64,000 nucleotides of DNA from Streptomyces coffeae (GCF_016741875.1 NZ_JAERRF010000015.1:1-64000), one strand, 5' to 3'; counted from the stretch's first letter, positions 1-8,087 are shown. A program made the numbers and translations. Notes: generated by a model not told the origin, from the letters alone.

Positions 1-1077
1 ATCAGCGCTACCGGCATACGAACGGCACCGGCCATCCGCAGACAGCCCCCGCTGCCGACTGAATTCCACGAAAGTCGCCGGGTTGGACATGACGGTGACA
101 CCGCCCGCCAACGCCAGGGAGCACTCACCGGACCGCAACGACTGCACCGCCCAGTGCAGCGCCACCAACGACGACGAACACGCCGTGTCCACCGTCACCG
201 CGGGCCCCTCAAGCCCCAGCACATACGCCACCCGACCAGACAGGACTCCGCCGGATTTTCCCGTGGTCAAGTGTCCTTCGAGCTCTCCGGGGATCTGGTC
301 GACCGTCGACGCATAATCGTGGTACATCAATCCAGCGAACACACCGGCACTGGTGCCACGGAGTGAACGTGGGTCCATCCCGGCCGACTCGATCGCTTCC
401 CAGGATGTTTCCAGCAGCAACCGCTGCTGAGGGTCCATCGCCAACGCCTCATGCGGTGAGATGCCGAAAAAGCGCGGATCGAATTCCGCTGCTCCCTCCA
501 GGAAACCTCCCCGCATGGTGTAGCTGGTACCTGCGTGATCGGGGTCCTTGTTGTAGAGAGTGGCTAAGTCCCACCCGCGATCGGTAGGAAATTCCGTGGT
601 GGCATCCTTGCCGGCAGATATCAGATCCCATAGACCCTCGGCCGACCGCACGCCCCCGGGGTAGCGGCATGCCATCCCCACGATGGCGATGTGATCGCCA
701 GCGGATACCTCACCCTCTCGCACGGGGAATTCTTGGAACGAGCGTGATCCGGCCGGAGGTTCCGTGGTCGCTTCATCGCCGAGCAGCGTGAAGAGATGCT
801 CAGCCAAAGCCAGCGGGGTGGGGTGGTCGAAGACCACAGTGTCAGGCAACGAAAGGTTCGTGACGTCATTCAACCGGTTGCACAACTGAACGGCAGCGAT
901 TGAGTCGAACCCAGCGTCCTTGAATGACTGATCCACCTCGACCATGTCCGGCTGCAAATAAACGAGCACCTGAGCCACTTGGGCGCGAACCAGGTCGACT
1001 AGAGAGTTGAGATCCGGGAAGCGTCGCATGGCGGAGCAGTACTCGGTCGGGCTGGGAAAATTCTCATCCTGATTCAC
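1..1077 (-). CDS. Modular type I polyketide synthase, N-terminal part (ACP-KS), truncated by window edge
   Basis: The first 359 codons of a large polyketide synthase are visible; the frame stays open to the left edge. The protein opens directly with an acyl carrier domain (residues about 20-100, phosphopantetheine Ser59 in GFDSIAAVQL) and then a ketosynthase (from about 129, IAIVGMACRYPGG; active-site Cys300 in DTACSSS). A polyketide synthase that starts with a free-standing ACP and no loading AT or KSQ usually receives its starter from a separate acyltransferase or ligase, as in guanidino-polyol macrolide systems; that parallel is inference. Start chosen as GTG at 1077, seven bases after GAGGTG. 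Leu171 is a TTA codon (565-567), which predicts bldA dependence. The DNA here is visibly less GC-rich than the rest of the window. Confidence 0.93.
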   Translation of the reverse strand, partial: MNQDENFPSPTEYCSAMRRFPDLNSLVDLVRAQVAQVLVYLQPDMVEVDQSFKDAGFDSIAAVQLCNRLNDVTNLSLPDTVVFDHPTPLALAEHLFTLLGDEATTEPPAGSRSFQEFPVREGEVSAGDHIAIVGMACRYPGGVRSAEGLWDLISAGKDATTEFPTDRGWDLATLYNKDPDHAGTSYTMRGGFLEGAAEFDPRFFGISPHEALAMDPQQRLLLETSWEAIESAGMDPRSLRGTSAGVFAGLMYHDYASTVDQIPGELEGHLTTGKSGGVLSGRVAYVLGLEGPAVTVDTACSSSLVALHWAVQSLRSGECSLALAGGVTVMSNPATFVEFSRQRGLSADGRCRSYAGSAD

Positions 1078-1202
1078 CTGAGCACCTCATCGAAAACATT
1101 GATTTCACCCCGACATTGCAGGGCGAGGATATATGCGGTCAAGGTGCGACGAGGCAGTGTGACTGTGATAGAAAGCCGAATTCGCTGAGCGGCCCCCGTC
1201 CC

Positions 1203-1580
1203 ACCGCAACTTCGCCTTGACGAGCGCAATCTCCGCAAGGCCGCCGAAATTCGTCTCGAAGCCCAGATGCGCTGCTCGGGGTCGAGCATCGCCTCATCGT
1301 GACCGTAAGGCGTGTGCAGGTCGACACTGAGGCAGTGCGCGACGACACAGTCACCCGGCTTCCAGTCCGCCACACCCTCGCCGGTGCGCAGCACGACGCC
1401 GGCCAGGTCGGACCCGACTACGTGGTAGGGGAAGTCATGCCGCTTCGCTGCGACGCCGGTCCGCCCGTACCGGGCGAGAACTGGAAGGTGGGGATCGGCT
1501 CAAATATGGCGCTCCACACGGTGTTATGGTTTATGGAACTGGCCATCACAGCGACGAACGCCTGAAGAAATTCGCGCAGG
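1203..1580 (-). pseudogene. Crotonyl-CoA carboxylase/reductase (ccr) remnant
   Basis: Three frames read in succession on the minus strand reconstruct the middle of a Ccr-type medium-chain reductase. VMASSINHNTVW is at about 1560-1500, LARYGRTGVAAKRHDFPYHV and VVAHCLSVDL...MLDPEQRIWG at about 1480-1265, and GFETNFGGLAEIALVKAK at 1264-1205. There are frameshifts near 1480 and at 1265, and both ends are missing. Ccr makes ethylmalonyl-CoA extender units for polyketide synthases and is commonly encoded beside them, so this was probably a working partner of the adjacent synthase gene, or of its ancestor cluster, before decay. The motif match to the family is strong; the exact ends are uncertain. 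Confidence 0.82.
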
Positions 1581-1808
1581 TTGGCCTCTCCTCCGAGCTC
1601 ATAAGTAACTTCACCGATGTCCGCAACACCAGTAACACCCCTGACCGGCCGAGCGCTTGGTGCGGTTCTCGGTGACAGCGGGGGATGTTGTCATATGCGA
1701 CGCACGCTTTCGTCCGGTCCGAACGCGATGTGGCATCGACCCTAACCTTCCGGACCGAGTGGCGTCGTTGATCTGGAACCGGCTCTAGGAATATCCCCAC
1801 CCCACAGG

Positions 1809-1935
1809 TGAACCGCCCCGGATCGGGTCGAGGTCCGCTTTCATGAAGGGTTCGAGCCATGGCACGACCCTCCCGTTACCCGCTTGAGCTCCGCCGTTGT
1901 GCGGTGCGTATGGTCGCCGAGGTCCGCGGTGGACG
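1809..1935 (+). mobile_element. IS3-family insertion sequence remnant (left end and OrfA start)
   Basis: A start at 1859 encodes MARPSRYPLELRRCAVRMVAEVR, the typical opening of an IS3-family OrfA (helix-turn-helix) protein. The similarity stops after about 23 residues, where unrelated sequence begins. About 50 bases upstream, a TGAACCGCCCCGG stretch beginning at 1809 resembles the terminal inverted repeats of such elements. No OrfB or right end is present. It is a dead fragment joined to a cytochrome P450 reductase remnant. Confidence 0.6.
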
Positions 1936-1964
1936 CCCTGTGGGGCGACGCCGACGCCCCGGAC

Positions 1965-2440
1965 CCGCAGCACAGGGACATCGGCAAGCCGCCCCGCATC
2001 CGTCAGCGGAGTTCACGTCCTGGCTGCATGAGCTCGGGTCCGGCTCCCTCGAAGGCGTCGAGTGCGTCCTGCTCGGTGTCGGCAACCTCAACTGGGCCCG
2101 CCGCGTACCAGCACATCCCCACGTTTATCGACGAGCGGCTCACCGCCGCCGGAGCCACACCGCTGCTGGGACGCGGTGCCGCAGACGCCTCAGGGAACTT
2201 CGCGCGGGCGGCCGACCAGTGGACCGGTGACCTATGGGCGGCCCTGCTCGCCCGATACGGCGCCCCCGAGGGCGCGCCACGGCCCGGGCCGAGGCGCTGA
2301 CGGATACCGGACGTGGAACCGCAGGACCCGTAACCCCAGGACCACGTCGCCGTGCTCGCGGAACACACCGCCTGCCCGCCCGAGCGCCGAGCCCTGAGCG
2401 AACTCCCCGGCACCGGCGAACGTCTTCCATGCCGTGGTCA
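1965..2440 (+). pseudogene. CYP102-type P450 reductase domain remnant (flavodoxin part, traces of FAD part)
   Basis: The plus strand encodes a broken flavodoxin-like domain. EFTSWLHELGSGSLEGVE and LLGVGNLNWA (about 2010-2100) are followed after a one-base frameshift by YQHIPTFIDERLTAAGAT and the ADASGNFARAADQW region (about 2110-2290). These match the end of the FMN domain of self-sufficient P450s such as CYP102. Beyond a stop near 2300, CPPERRALSEL (about 2375-2410) looks like a scrap of the FAD domain. There is no heme domain and no intact start. It is the remains of a fused monooxygenase, possibly once a tailoring enzyme of the neighbouring polyketide cluster. Confidence 0.65.
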
Positions 2441-2742
2441 CCGAAGCCGGGCGCAGCAACGCGTCATCGCCGATAGGACCCAATGCTGGGAAGTCGGGAA
2501 GTCCATCGGCATATGAACCGACCCAAGTCCCCCGAAGACGTGCCGACATCGTCACCACCAGGCTTTCGCTCCGCGCGCGAGCCTGTTGGGCAGCCTTGAC
2601 ACTATCCCGTTGAAAGGTGGCGGCAATGCCGCTGGGCGGCAGGACCGCGTCCGCATACCGTCAAGGGCATTCCCCGCACGGGCCGGAGATACGCATTCCG
2701 AAGGAACCCACGCGGCGTCCATCCTGACGAAAGGCTACCCAC
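2441..2742. other. Non-coding interval with no recognisable gene
   Basis: About 300 bases separate the P450-reductase remnant from the HD protein gene. No frame here shows family motifs or a plausible ribosome site. A TTGACA hexamer at 2596-2601 has no convincing -10 partner. The interval presumably holds the promoter of the gene starting at 2743. Confidence 0.4.
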
Positions 2743-3528
2743 ATGTCCGATGAGAGCAATGGCGCAAGGAAATTCCCCCGGCGCACCATACTGCGGCACA
2801 GTGGCACCATCGCTGCGGTGGGGGCGATATCCGCGCTCTCCACCGCGGCGTCCCATCCGGCCGCTGCCGCTCCCGCCAGGGAGCCGAAGTTGCCCTCGAC
2901 CGTGGCCGGAGTCCGCATCCCCAACAGCGGAGTGTGCAAGGAAGCGGTGAGGCTCGCACGAAGCGTGTGCCCCGAGCCGCTCTTCCATCACGTTATGCGG
3001 ACGTATGTCTTCGGCTCTCTCCTGTTCGACCGGCGTGGTGTTCACTATGACCAAGAGCTGGTATTCATTGCCGCGATCTTGCATGACCTCGGACTGGTCG
3101 AATCGTTCCAGAGCAGGACCGAGCGCTTCGAAGTCGATGGCGCTGACGCCGCACAGCGTTTCCTGGAGGAACGGCAGGTGCCGGCTGAACGCGTGGAACT
3201 CGTCTGGGACGCCATTGCCCTGCACACCAGCGCCGGCATCGCGACGCGGAAGAGGCCGGAGATCGCCTTGATATCCGTCGGCTCCGGACTCGATTTCTCA
3301 GGAAACGGCCTTCAGCAGATCCCGTCCGACGATCTCGAAGAGGTGCTCACCGCCTTCCCCAGGAAAGGGTTCAAGCAGGATGCGCTCGATCGGATGATCT
3401 CGCTGTGCCGCACCAAGCCCGCTGCGGAGCTCATGCATCCCTTCGCCGAGGTCGGCCGCCGTCACATCCCGGACTTCTCGGTGCCCACGGTGGAGGATCT
3501 GCTGCTCGCGGCGCCGTTCGAGGAATGA
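2743..3528 (+). CDS. HD-domain phosphohydrolase-like protein with Tat-like signal (cyanamide hydratase-like)
   Basis: A 261-residue protein with an HD metal-binding domain: histidines at about 82-83 (LFHHVMRTYVFG), the HD pair at 114-115 (ILHDLG) and a later His in IALHTSAG. This arrangement is that of cyanamide hydratase-like HD proteins rather than of cyclic-nucleotide phosphodiesterases. The N-terminus carries twin arginines (FPRRTIL, 12-18) followed by a hydrophobic, alanine-rich stretch and an AAAPA-type cleavage region, so export by the Tat route is predicted. That is unusual for this family. It stands alone between decayed DNA and the DinB gene. The substrate cannot be told from sequence. 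Confidence 0.82.
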   Translation: MSDESNGARKFPRRTILRHSGTIAAVGAISALSTAASHPAAAAPAREPKLPSTVAGVRIPNSGVCKEAVRLARSVCPEPLFHHVMRTYVFGSLLFDRRGVHYDQELVFIAAILHDLGLVESFQSRTERFEVDGADAAQRFLEERQVPAERVELVWDAIALHTSAGIATRKRPEIALISVGSGLDFSGNGLQQIPSDDLEEVLTAFPRKGFKQDALDRMISLCRTKPAAELMHPFAEVGRRHIPDFSVPTVEDLLLAAPFEE

Positions 3529-3569
3529 TGAGGGACGCGATCCGCGGGTACTGACGGCGGGGTCCAGCT

Positions 3570-3608
3570 GTTCCATAGATCATGGAACGAATCGTCCGCC
3601 ATAGCGGA
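3570..3608. promoter_or_regulatory. Two adjacent inverted repeats upstream of the DinB-VOC gene pair
   Basis: GTTCCAT-agatc-ATGGAAC (3570-3588) is a perfect 7-bp palindrome with a 5-bp spacer. A second palindrome, TCCGC-cata-GCGGA (3595-3608), follows six bases later. They lie 36-74 bases before the DinB start, a fitting place for a regulator binding site. The first could alternatively form part of a terminator for the HD gene, but no T-run follows. Confidence 0.45.
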
Positions 3609-3643
3609 ACGATCCTGTCCGCAATACGCGGGAGGCTGGACCC

Positions 3644-4228
3644 ATGACCGACCAGATCTGGAACCCCCTGCTCCGAGACCAGCTCGCCTGGCACTGGACC
3701 CATCAGCTGCGTGACCGCCTCGACGGACTCACCGACGACGAGTACTTCCGGGAGCCGGCGCCCGGCTGCTGGAGCGTGCGTCCGCGTGGCACCGGGAGCG
3801 CACCGGTGCAGGCCGGGTCCGGCGCGATGACCATCGACTTCGCGATGCCGGAACCCGATCCGCCACCGTTCACGACGATCGCCTGGCGACTCGAGCATGT
3901 GATCGTCGGTGTGCTCGCGGTGCGCAGCGCCGCGCACTTCGGCCGCGCGCCCACCGACTACCAGTCGTTCGAGTACGCCGCGACCGCGTCCGCGGCGCTG
4001 GCCCAGCTCGACGCGGAGTACGCCACGTGGCTGGCCGGGGTCGAGTCCCTCGGCGAAACCGGCCTCACCCGCCCGTGCGGGGAGGCGGAGGGAGCGTACG
4101 CCGACCATCCGATGGCAGAGTTGGTGCTGCATATCAACCGCGAGCTGATCCACCATCTGTCCGAGGTGTGCCTGCTCCGCGACCTCCACCGGCACACCCG
4201 GCAACAGACCCGACAGGAGGCGAGCTGA
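3644..4228 (+). CDS. DinB-superfamily protein
   Basis: A 194-residue DinB-fold protein (four-helix bundle, metal-dependent thiol-transferase-like family). The recognisable parts are the N-terminal LRDQLAWHWTHQLRDRLDGLTDDEYF helix, WRLEHVIVGVLAVRSAAHFG in the middle and the terminal LVLHINRELIHHLSEVCLLRDL helix, which supplies the histidines of the usual metal triad. Such proteins often use mycothiol or bacillithiol in detoxification, but the substrate here is unknown. ATG at 3644 follows GGGAGG. The stop is one base before the next start, so it is translationally coupled to the VOC protein. Confidence 0.85.
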   Translation: MTDQIWNPLLRDQLAWHWTHQLRDRLDGLTDDEYFREPAPGCWSVRPRGTGSAPVQAGSGAMTIDFAMPEPDPPPFTTIAWRLEHVIVGVLAVRSAAHFGRAPTDYQSFEYAATASAALAQLDAEYATWLAGVESLGETGLTRPCGEAEGAYADHPMAELVLHINRELIHHLSEVCLLRDLHRHTRQQTRQEAS

Positions 4229-4229
4229 G

Positions 4230-4667
4230 ATGGCCCGCGACGTCCAGATCACTTTCGACTGCGCCGACCCGGCCGGACTGGCCGCGTTCTGGGCTGAGGC
4301 CATGAGCTACCGACTTCAGGATCCGCCCGAGGGGTTCGCGTCCTGGGAGGAGGCCCTGGAGGCGATGGGCGTGCCGCCCGAGCGGCGCAACGACGCGTCG
4401 GCGTTGCTCGATCCCGAAGGCTCCGGGCCGCGGCTGTTCTTCCAGCGGGTGCCGGAGGGCAAGCAGGCCAAGAACCGTGTGCACCTCGATGTGCGGGCCG
4501 CCCCGGGGCTCGTGGGCGACGCGCGGATGGCGGCCCTGGAGGCGGAGGCCGAGCGGCTCGTCGCGCTCGGCGCCACCCGGCTCGAGCGCCATGAGCCCGC
4601 TCCCCCGCTCGGCACCGGTCATATCGTGATGGCCGACCCCGAGGGCAATGAGTTCTGCCTCGACTGA
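4230..4667 (+). CDS. VOC-superfamily (glyoxalase/dioxygenase-like) protein
   Basis: A 145-residue single-module vicinal-oxygen-chelate protein of the actinobacterial type that begins VQITFDCADPAGLAAFWAEAM and ends with the conserved MADPEGNEFCLD strand, where the Glu is a metal-ligand position. The middle VHLDVR strand supplies the His. Members include glyoxalase-like and antibiotic- or toxicant-handling proteins; nothing here fixes the substrate. It overlaps functionally with the DinB gene (1-base gap), which suggests a small detoxification operon. Confidence 0.87.
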   Translation: MARDVQITFDCADPAGLAAFWAEAMSYRLQDPPEGFASWEEALEAMGVPPERRNDASALLDPEGSGPRLFFQRVPEGKQAKNRVHLDVRAAPGLVGDARMAALEAEAERLVALGATRLERHEPAPPLGTGHIVMADPEGNEFCLD

Positions 4668-4706
4668 TCAACCGCGTGGCGGGCCAGCCCACTTGCGTTC
4701 ACCCCC

Positions 4707-4744
4707 GTGTTCCGTTCGGGGTCAAGGGACCCTGAACGGGACAC
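4707..4744. terminator. Strong hairpin between convergent VOC and helR genes
   Basis: 17-base arms (4707-4723 and 4728-4744) pair with only two G-T wobbles around an AAGG loop. The left arm holds CCGTTCGGGG and the right arm CCCTGAACGG. The hairpin overlaps the last codons and stop of helR (stop at 4722) and lies about 40 bases after the VOC stop. It can therefore end transcription from both sides. No long T-run is present, as is common in Streptomyces. Confidence 0.75.
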
Positions 4745-6935
4745 GGTTGCCATCTGCGGATGGCTCGCAGGGGCTGGTGAGGATGACGAGTTGCCGGGTC
4801 GCTCGGGTCATCGCGACATAGCGGTCGACCGCTCCTTCGATGCCCGTGCCGAACTCCTCCGGGTCGATGAGGACGACGAGGTCGAACTCGAGCCCCTTCG
4901 ACAGCTCGGGGGTGAGCGAACGGACGCGGGACGTCGCCCGGAAGGTGGGATCGCCGATGACACAGGCGGTCCCCTCGGCATGTGCGGCGAGCCAGGTGTC
5001 GAGGATCGCGTCCAGATCCGCAGCGGATCCATGGACGACGGGGACATCGCCGCTGCGGATGGAGGTCGGCACATTGGCGTCCGGGAGCGCGGCCCGGATG
5101 ACGGGCTCGGCTTCCGCCATGACCTCTTCCGGCGTCCGGTAGTTGATGCTCAGGGAGGCCACGTTGATCCGGTCGAGCCCGATCCGCTCGAGCCGTTCCT
5201 GCCATGACTCGGTGAACCCGTGCCGGGCCTGAGCGCGGTCCCCGACGATGGTGAAGCTCCGGGACGGACAGCGGAGCAGCAGCATCTGCCACTCCGCGTC
5301 GGTCAGTTCCTGAGCCTCGTCCACGACGATGTGCGCGAACGGACCGGCGAGCAGGTCCGGGTCGGCGCTGGGCAGTTCGGCCTCGTCGACCAGGCTGACC
5401 TGGGCGTCCTGGCCGCGCAACATCGTCACCAGCCCTTCGCCGTCGTCGCCGTCGGCCCCGGAGTCGGATGCGGCGTCGATCAGGTTGTCGACGACCTGCG
5501 CCATGCGCTCGCGCTGGGCGGCGAGGGCGGCAGCATGCCGGCGCTTGCGCCGTGCCGTCTCCGGGTCGCCGAGCCGCTGCCGTGCCGCGTCCAGGAGCGG
5601 CAGGTCGGACACCGTCCAGGCCTGGGGGTCCTTGCGTTGCAGCGTGGAGACGTCATCGGGGTCGAGCCAGGGAGCGCACATCCGTAGATAGGCGGGTACC
5701 GACCACAAGTCTCCGACGAGGTCGGCCGCTTCGAGCAGCGGCCATGCGCGGCTGAAGGTGGTGATCAGCTCCTCGTCGTGCAGCAGCGACCTCCGGAAGA
5801 GGTCGGGCGAGATGTCACCGTCGTACTTGTCCAGCAGGATGGTGACCAGTTCCGCCCAGATCTGCTCGCGCGCCTCGTTGTGCGGAGTACCTGGGTCCGC
5901 CGCCTCGAATGCCTCGGCCCAGTCGTCGGCGCTCAGCCAGATGTCGGACCAGTCGGTCGTGACCGTCATCCCCTTGGCGGGCGGCTCTTCATAGAACCTG
6001 ACGGCCGTCTCGATCGCCTTCACCATGTCCGCGGACGACTTCAGGAGGGCCGCGTGCGGGTCGTCCTCGAGCGCCGCTCCGGCTCCCTCGGCGACGAGGT
6101 CCCGCAGCGTGCAGGTCTGTACGCCCTCTTCGCCGAGGCTGGGCAGGACGTCGGCGACGTAGGCCAGGTAGGGCTGGTGCGGACCGACGAACAGCACACC
6201 GCCGCGACGGTGACCGAGGCGAGGGTCGGAGTAGAGCAGGTACGCGGAGCGGTGCAGGGCGACGACGGTCTTCCCCGTACCCGGGCCGCCGTCGACCACA
6301 AGAGCGCCGCGGGAGCCCGCCCGGATGATGGCGTCCTGGTCGGTCTGGAGGGTGGCGAGCACGTCCCGCATCCGGGCTGACCGGCTGCTGCCCAGGCTTG
6401 CGATGAAGGCGGACTGGTCGTCGAGCGCGGCGTGCCGGTCGAGCCCGTTGGCGGTGAACACCTCGTCCCAGTAGTCGCTGATCCGGCCGCCGGTCCAGCG
6501 ATACCTGCGGCGGCTCGCCAGCCCCATCGGGTTGGCGTGGGTCGCCGCGAAGAACGGCTCGGCCGCGGGGGAGCGCCAGTCGACCAGCAGCCGGCGCCCG
6601 GCGCTGTCGGTGAGGCCGAGTCGTCCGACGTACCGGGGCTCGGGGTCGTCCGCGGTGACGATGCGCCCGAGGCACAGGTCCAGGCCGAAACGGCGCAAGG
6701 CGCGCAGCCGGCCGGTCAGCCGGTGGACCTCGGTATCCCGGTCCATCGCTGCCCGGCCCACGCCGCCGGGTGCCTTGAGCACGGCGTCGAGGCGGTCGGA
6801 CAGTTCGGCGATTGCCTGCTCGAGGCTCTCCGCGATGGCCGCGAAGTGCTTCTCGTCCTCGGCGATCAGTGTCGGGTCGGCCTTGGGAGCGAGGCGGTCG
6901 GGAAGGTCGAACGCGCTGGTGGTCAGGGAGGTCAT
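4722..6935 (-). CDS. helR: HelR/HelD-type RNA polymerase-associated ATPase
   Basis: A 737-residue superfamily I helicase-like protein. It begins with a charged coiled-coil region (about 20-85), has Walker A GGPGTGKT at 216-223, a DEAQE Walker B (IVVDEAQELTD), a VGDRAQ motif and the C-terminal RYVAMTRATRQLVIL motif. This is the architecture of HelD proteins, which bind RNA polymerase and pry it off DNA. The actinobacterial HelR branch displaces rifamycins and confers resistance. Assignment to HelR is supported by the rifamycin-associated element 160 bases upstream (7096-7120). Start is ATG at 6935; the open frame extends further upstream, but that part is Cys/Arg-rich and not protein-like. It is monocistronic and ends in a strong hairpin. 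Confidence 0.93.
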   Translation of the reverse strand: MTSLTTSAFDLPDRLAPKADPTLIAEDEKHFAAIAESLEQAIAELSDRLDAVLKAPGGVGRAAMDRDTEVHRLTGRLRALRRFGLDLCLGRIVTADDPEPRYVGRLGLTDSAGRRLLVDWRSPAAEPFFAATHANPMGLASRRRYRWTGGRISDYWDEVFTANGLDRHAALDDQSAFIASLGSSRSARMRDVLATLQTDQDAIIRAGSRGALVVDGGPGTGKTVVALHRSAYLLYSDPRLGHRRGGVLFVGPHQPYLAYVADVLPSLGEEGVQTCTLRDLVAEGAGAALEDDPHAALLKSSADMVKAIETAVRFYEEPPAKGMTVTTDWSDIWLSADDWAEAFEAADPGTPHNEAREQIWAELVTILLDKYDGDISPDLFRRSLLHDEELITTFSRAWPLLEAADLVGDLWSVPAYLRMCAPWLDPDDVSTLQRKDPQAWTVSDLPLLDAARQRLGDPETARRKRRHAAALAAQRERMAQVVDNLIDAASDSGADGDDGEGLVTMLRGQDAQVSLVDEAELPSADPDLLAGPFAHIVVDEAQELTDAEWQMLLLRCPSRSFTIVGDRAQARHGFTESWQERLERIGLDRINVASLSINYRTPEEVMAEAEPVIRAALPDANVPTSIRSGDVPVVHGSAADLDAILDTWLAAHAEGTACVIGDPTFRATSRVRSLTPELSKGLEFDLVVLIDPEEFGTGIEGAVDRYVAMTRATRQLVILTSPCEPSADGNRVPFRVP

Positions 6936-7095
6936 GTCAGCGGCTCCGATCCGGGGTCGCGCCCGCGAGATCCAGCGGCGCGCACATCCGCACCTCGGCG
7001 TCAGCGCCTGGCTCAAAGACCGACAACAGCACACGCACTTCGTGAGTCCCCCATTTCCGCAGGTTCGGGCCTTGGCCAGCGATTTTGCGGCAGGG

Positions 7096-7120
7096 AGGGG
7101 GCCTTGCCGCAAGGCCCCCT
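7096..7120. promoter_or_regulatory. Rifamycin-associated element (RAE) upstream of helR
   Basis: A perfect 25-base palindrome centred on C7108, with arms AGGGGGCCTTGC and GCAAGGCCCCCT. It contains the GGGGC(C)TTGCGGCAAGGCCCC core known from actinomycete rifamycin-resistance genes (helR, rox, arr and others), where it mediates induction by rifamycins. It lies 160 bases before the helR start, and transcription from it would run leftwards. Confidence 0.88.
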
Positions 7121-7134
7121 GTGCGCTATACGTT

Positions 7135-7173
7135 GAGAGTGGCAAGGAGTGGGGATTCCCCCTTGCCACTCTC
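7135..7173. terminator. Perfect 13-bp inverted repeat next to the RAE
   Basis: GAGAGTGGCAAGG (7135-7147) is exactly complementary to CCTTGCCACTCTC (7161-7173) across a 13-base loop. The loop itself contains GGGG/CCC able to extend the pairing. It sits just upstream of the helR control region and downstream of the leftward CDP-alcohol transferase unit. The best reading is a terminator that insulates helR from read-through. Confidence 0.65.
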
Positions 7174-7207
7174 GCTCGCTCCGGACGACGGCGCCCCTAC
7201 GGCCGAC

Positions 7208-7342
7208 TCAGGCAGGCGCGTTGCGGAAGAGGCGGGCGCCGCCGAGCAGACACAGCGCCGCCAGAGCCAGGGTGACGGCCGCGCCGACGGCCACGGTGCC
7301 GTTCGCGTAGTGGCCCTGGAACACCTCGCGTATGGGGCGGTC
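7208..7342 (-). pseudogene. Possible C-terminal remnant of a membrane protein
   Basis: In one minus-strand frame ending at TGA 7208, the sequence reads DRPIREVFQGHYANG and then VAVGAAVTLALAALCLLGG, a convincing transmembrane helix with a short basic tail. No good start or upstream continuation exists in the frame, because the upstream DNA codes for the CDP-alcohol transferase in another frame. It resembles the last helix of an ABC-type permease but is too short to name. It could also be a coincidental hydrophobic frame. Confidence 0.3.
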
Positions 7343-7355
7343 CGCCCACGGCGGA

Positions 7356-8087
7356 TCAGCCCTGCGCGCGTTGGTGGCGGGTGCGCCACAGCCATCCGAT
7401 GTCGCGGGTGAAGGACCAGCTCAGCAGGGCCAGGGCCAGCAGCACTTCGGCCAGGGCCGCGGTGCGGGGAAGGATCGCGGCCCCGGCCACCAGCAGGGCG
7501 ATGCCCTGGAGCGCGGCCACCGTCTTACGGGCCGTGCTCGGCGGGAGTTCACCGTGCAGCCAGGGCAGGAACCGGGACGCCACGACGAACGCGTAGCGCA
7601 TACCGCCGATCAGCAGCACCCAGGGGCCGAGCGAGGTGGCCACATAGACGCTGAGCACCAGGATGAGGAACGCGTCCACTTCCATGTCGAAGCGGGCACC
7701 CAGCGGGGACGAGGTGCCGGTGCGGCGGGCCACCTTGCCGTCCACCGCGTCCAGGATCAGGGCCACCGTGGTGAGCGCGACCAGCACCGTGACCCGCGGC
7801 GGGCTCTGGAAGGAGTCGGCGACCAGCGCGGTCACCCCGCCGACCAGGGTGGCCCGGGCCAGGGTGACGCGGTTGGCCGCCCCGAACGAGCGCAGCCACG
7901 AACGGGACACGGCGCGGTTGAGCACCGCCCAGGTGGCGAGGGCGAAAGCCACCCCGGTCAGCCATCCCGCGGGACCGAGGCCGAGTGCCATGCCGAGCAG
8001 GGCGAGCAGGGCGAGCTGTGCTCCCGCACCCGCCGCGGTCTCCTGGCGCAACGGTTTGGTGTTGTACGTGTCATTCAGGGTTGCCAC
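7356..8087 (-). CDS. CDP-alcohol phosphatidyltransferase family membrane protein
   Basis: A 243-residue integral membrane enzyme with the full family signature D-G-x2-A-R-x8-G-x3-D-x3-D (DGKVARRTG...GARFDMEVDA, roughly residues 115-137) and about six hydrophobic helices. Such enzymes move a phosphatidyl or phospho group from a CDP-linked donor to an alcohol, making phospholipids or inositol/glycerol phosphates. GTG start at 8087 follows GGAGGG. It is divergent from the dehydrogenase-glycosyltransferase operon starting at 8213. With the flippase-like gene there, it may supply a lipid carrier for the product of that cluster; this is inference. Confidence 0.86.
   Translation of the reverse strand: MATLNDTYNTKPLRQETAAGAGAQLALLALLGMALGLGPAGWLTGVAFALATWAVLNRAVSRSWLRSFGAANRVTLARATLVGGVTALVADSFQSPPRVTVLVALTTVALILDAVDGKVARRTGTSSPLGARFDMEVDAFLILVLSVYVATSLGPWVLLIGGMRYAFVVASRFLPWLHGELPPSTARKTVAALQGIALLVAGAAILPRTAALAEVLLALALLSWSFTRDIGWLWRTRHQRAQG

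Noticed and set aside
1546..1860. A 104-codon minus-strand frame between the ccr remnant and the IS remnant
   Set aside because: No motif, no ribosome site; only its last part overlaps the ccr remnant in a non-matching frame.
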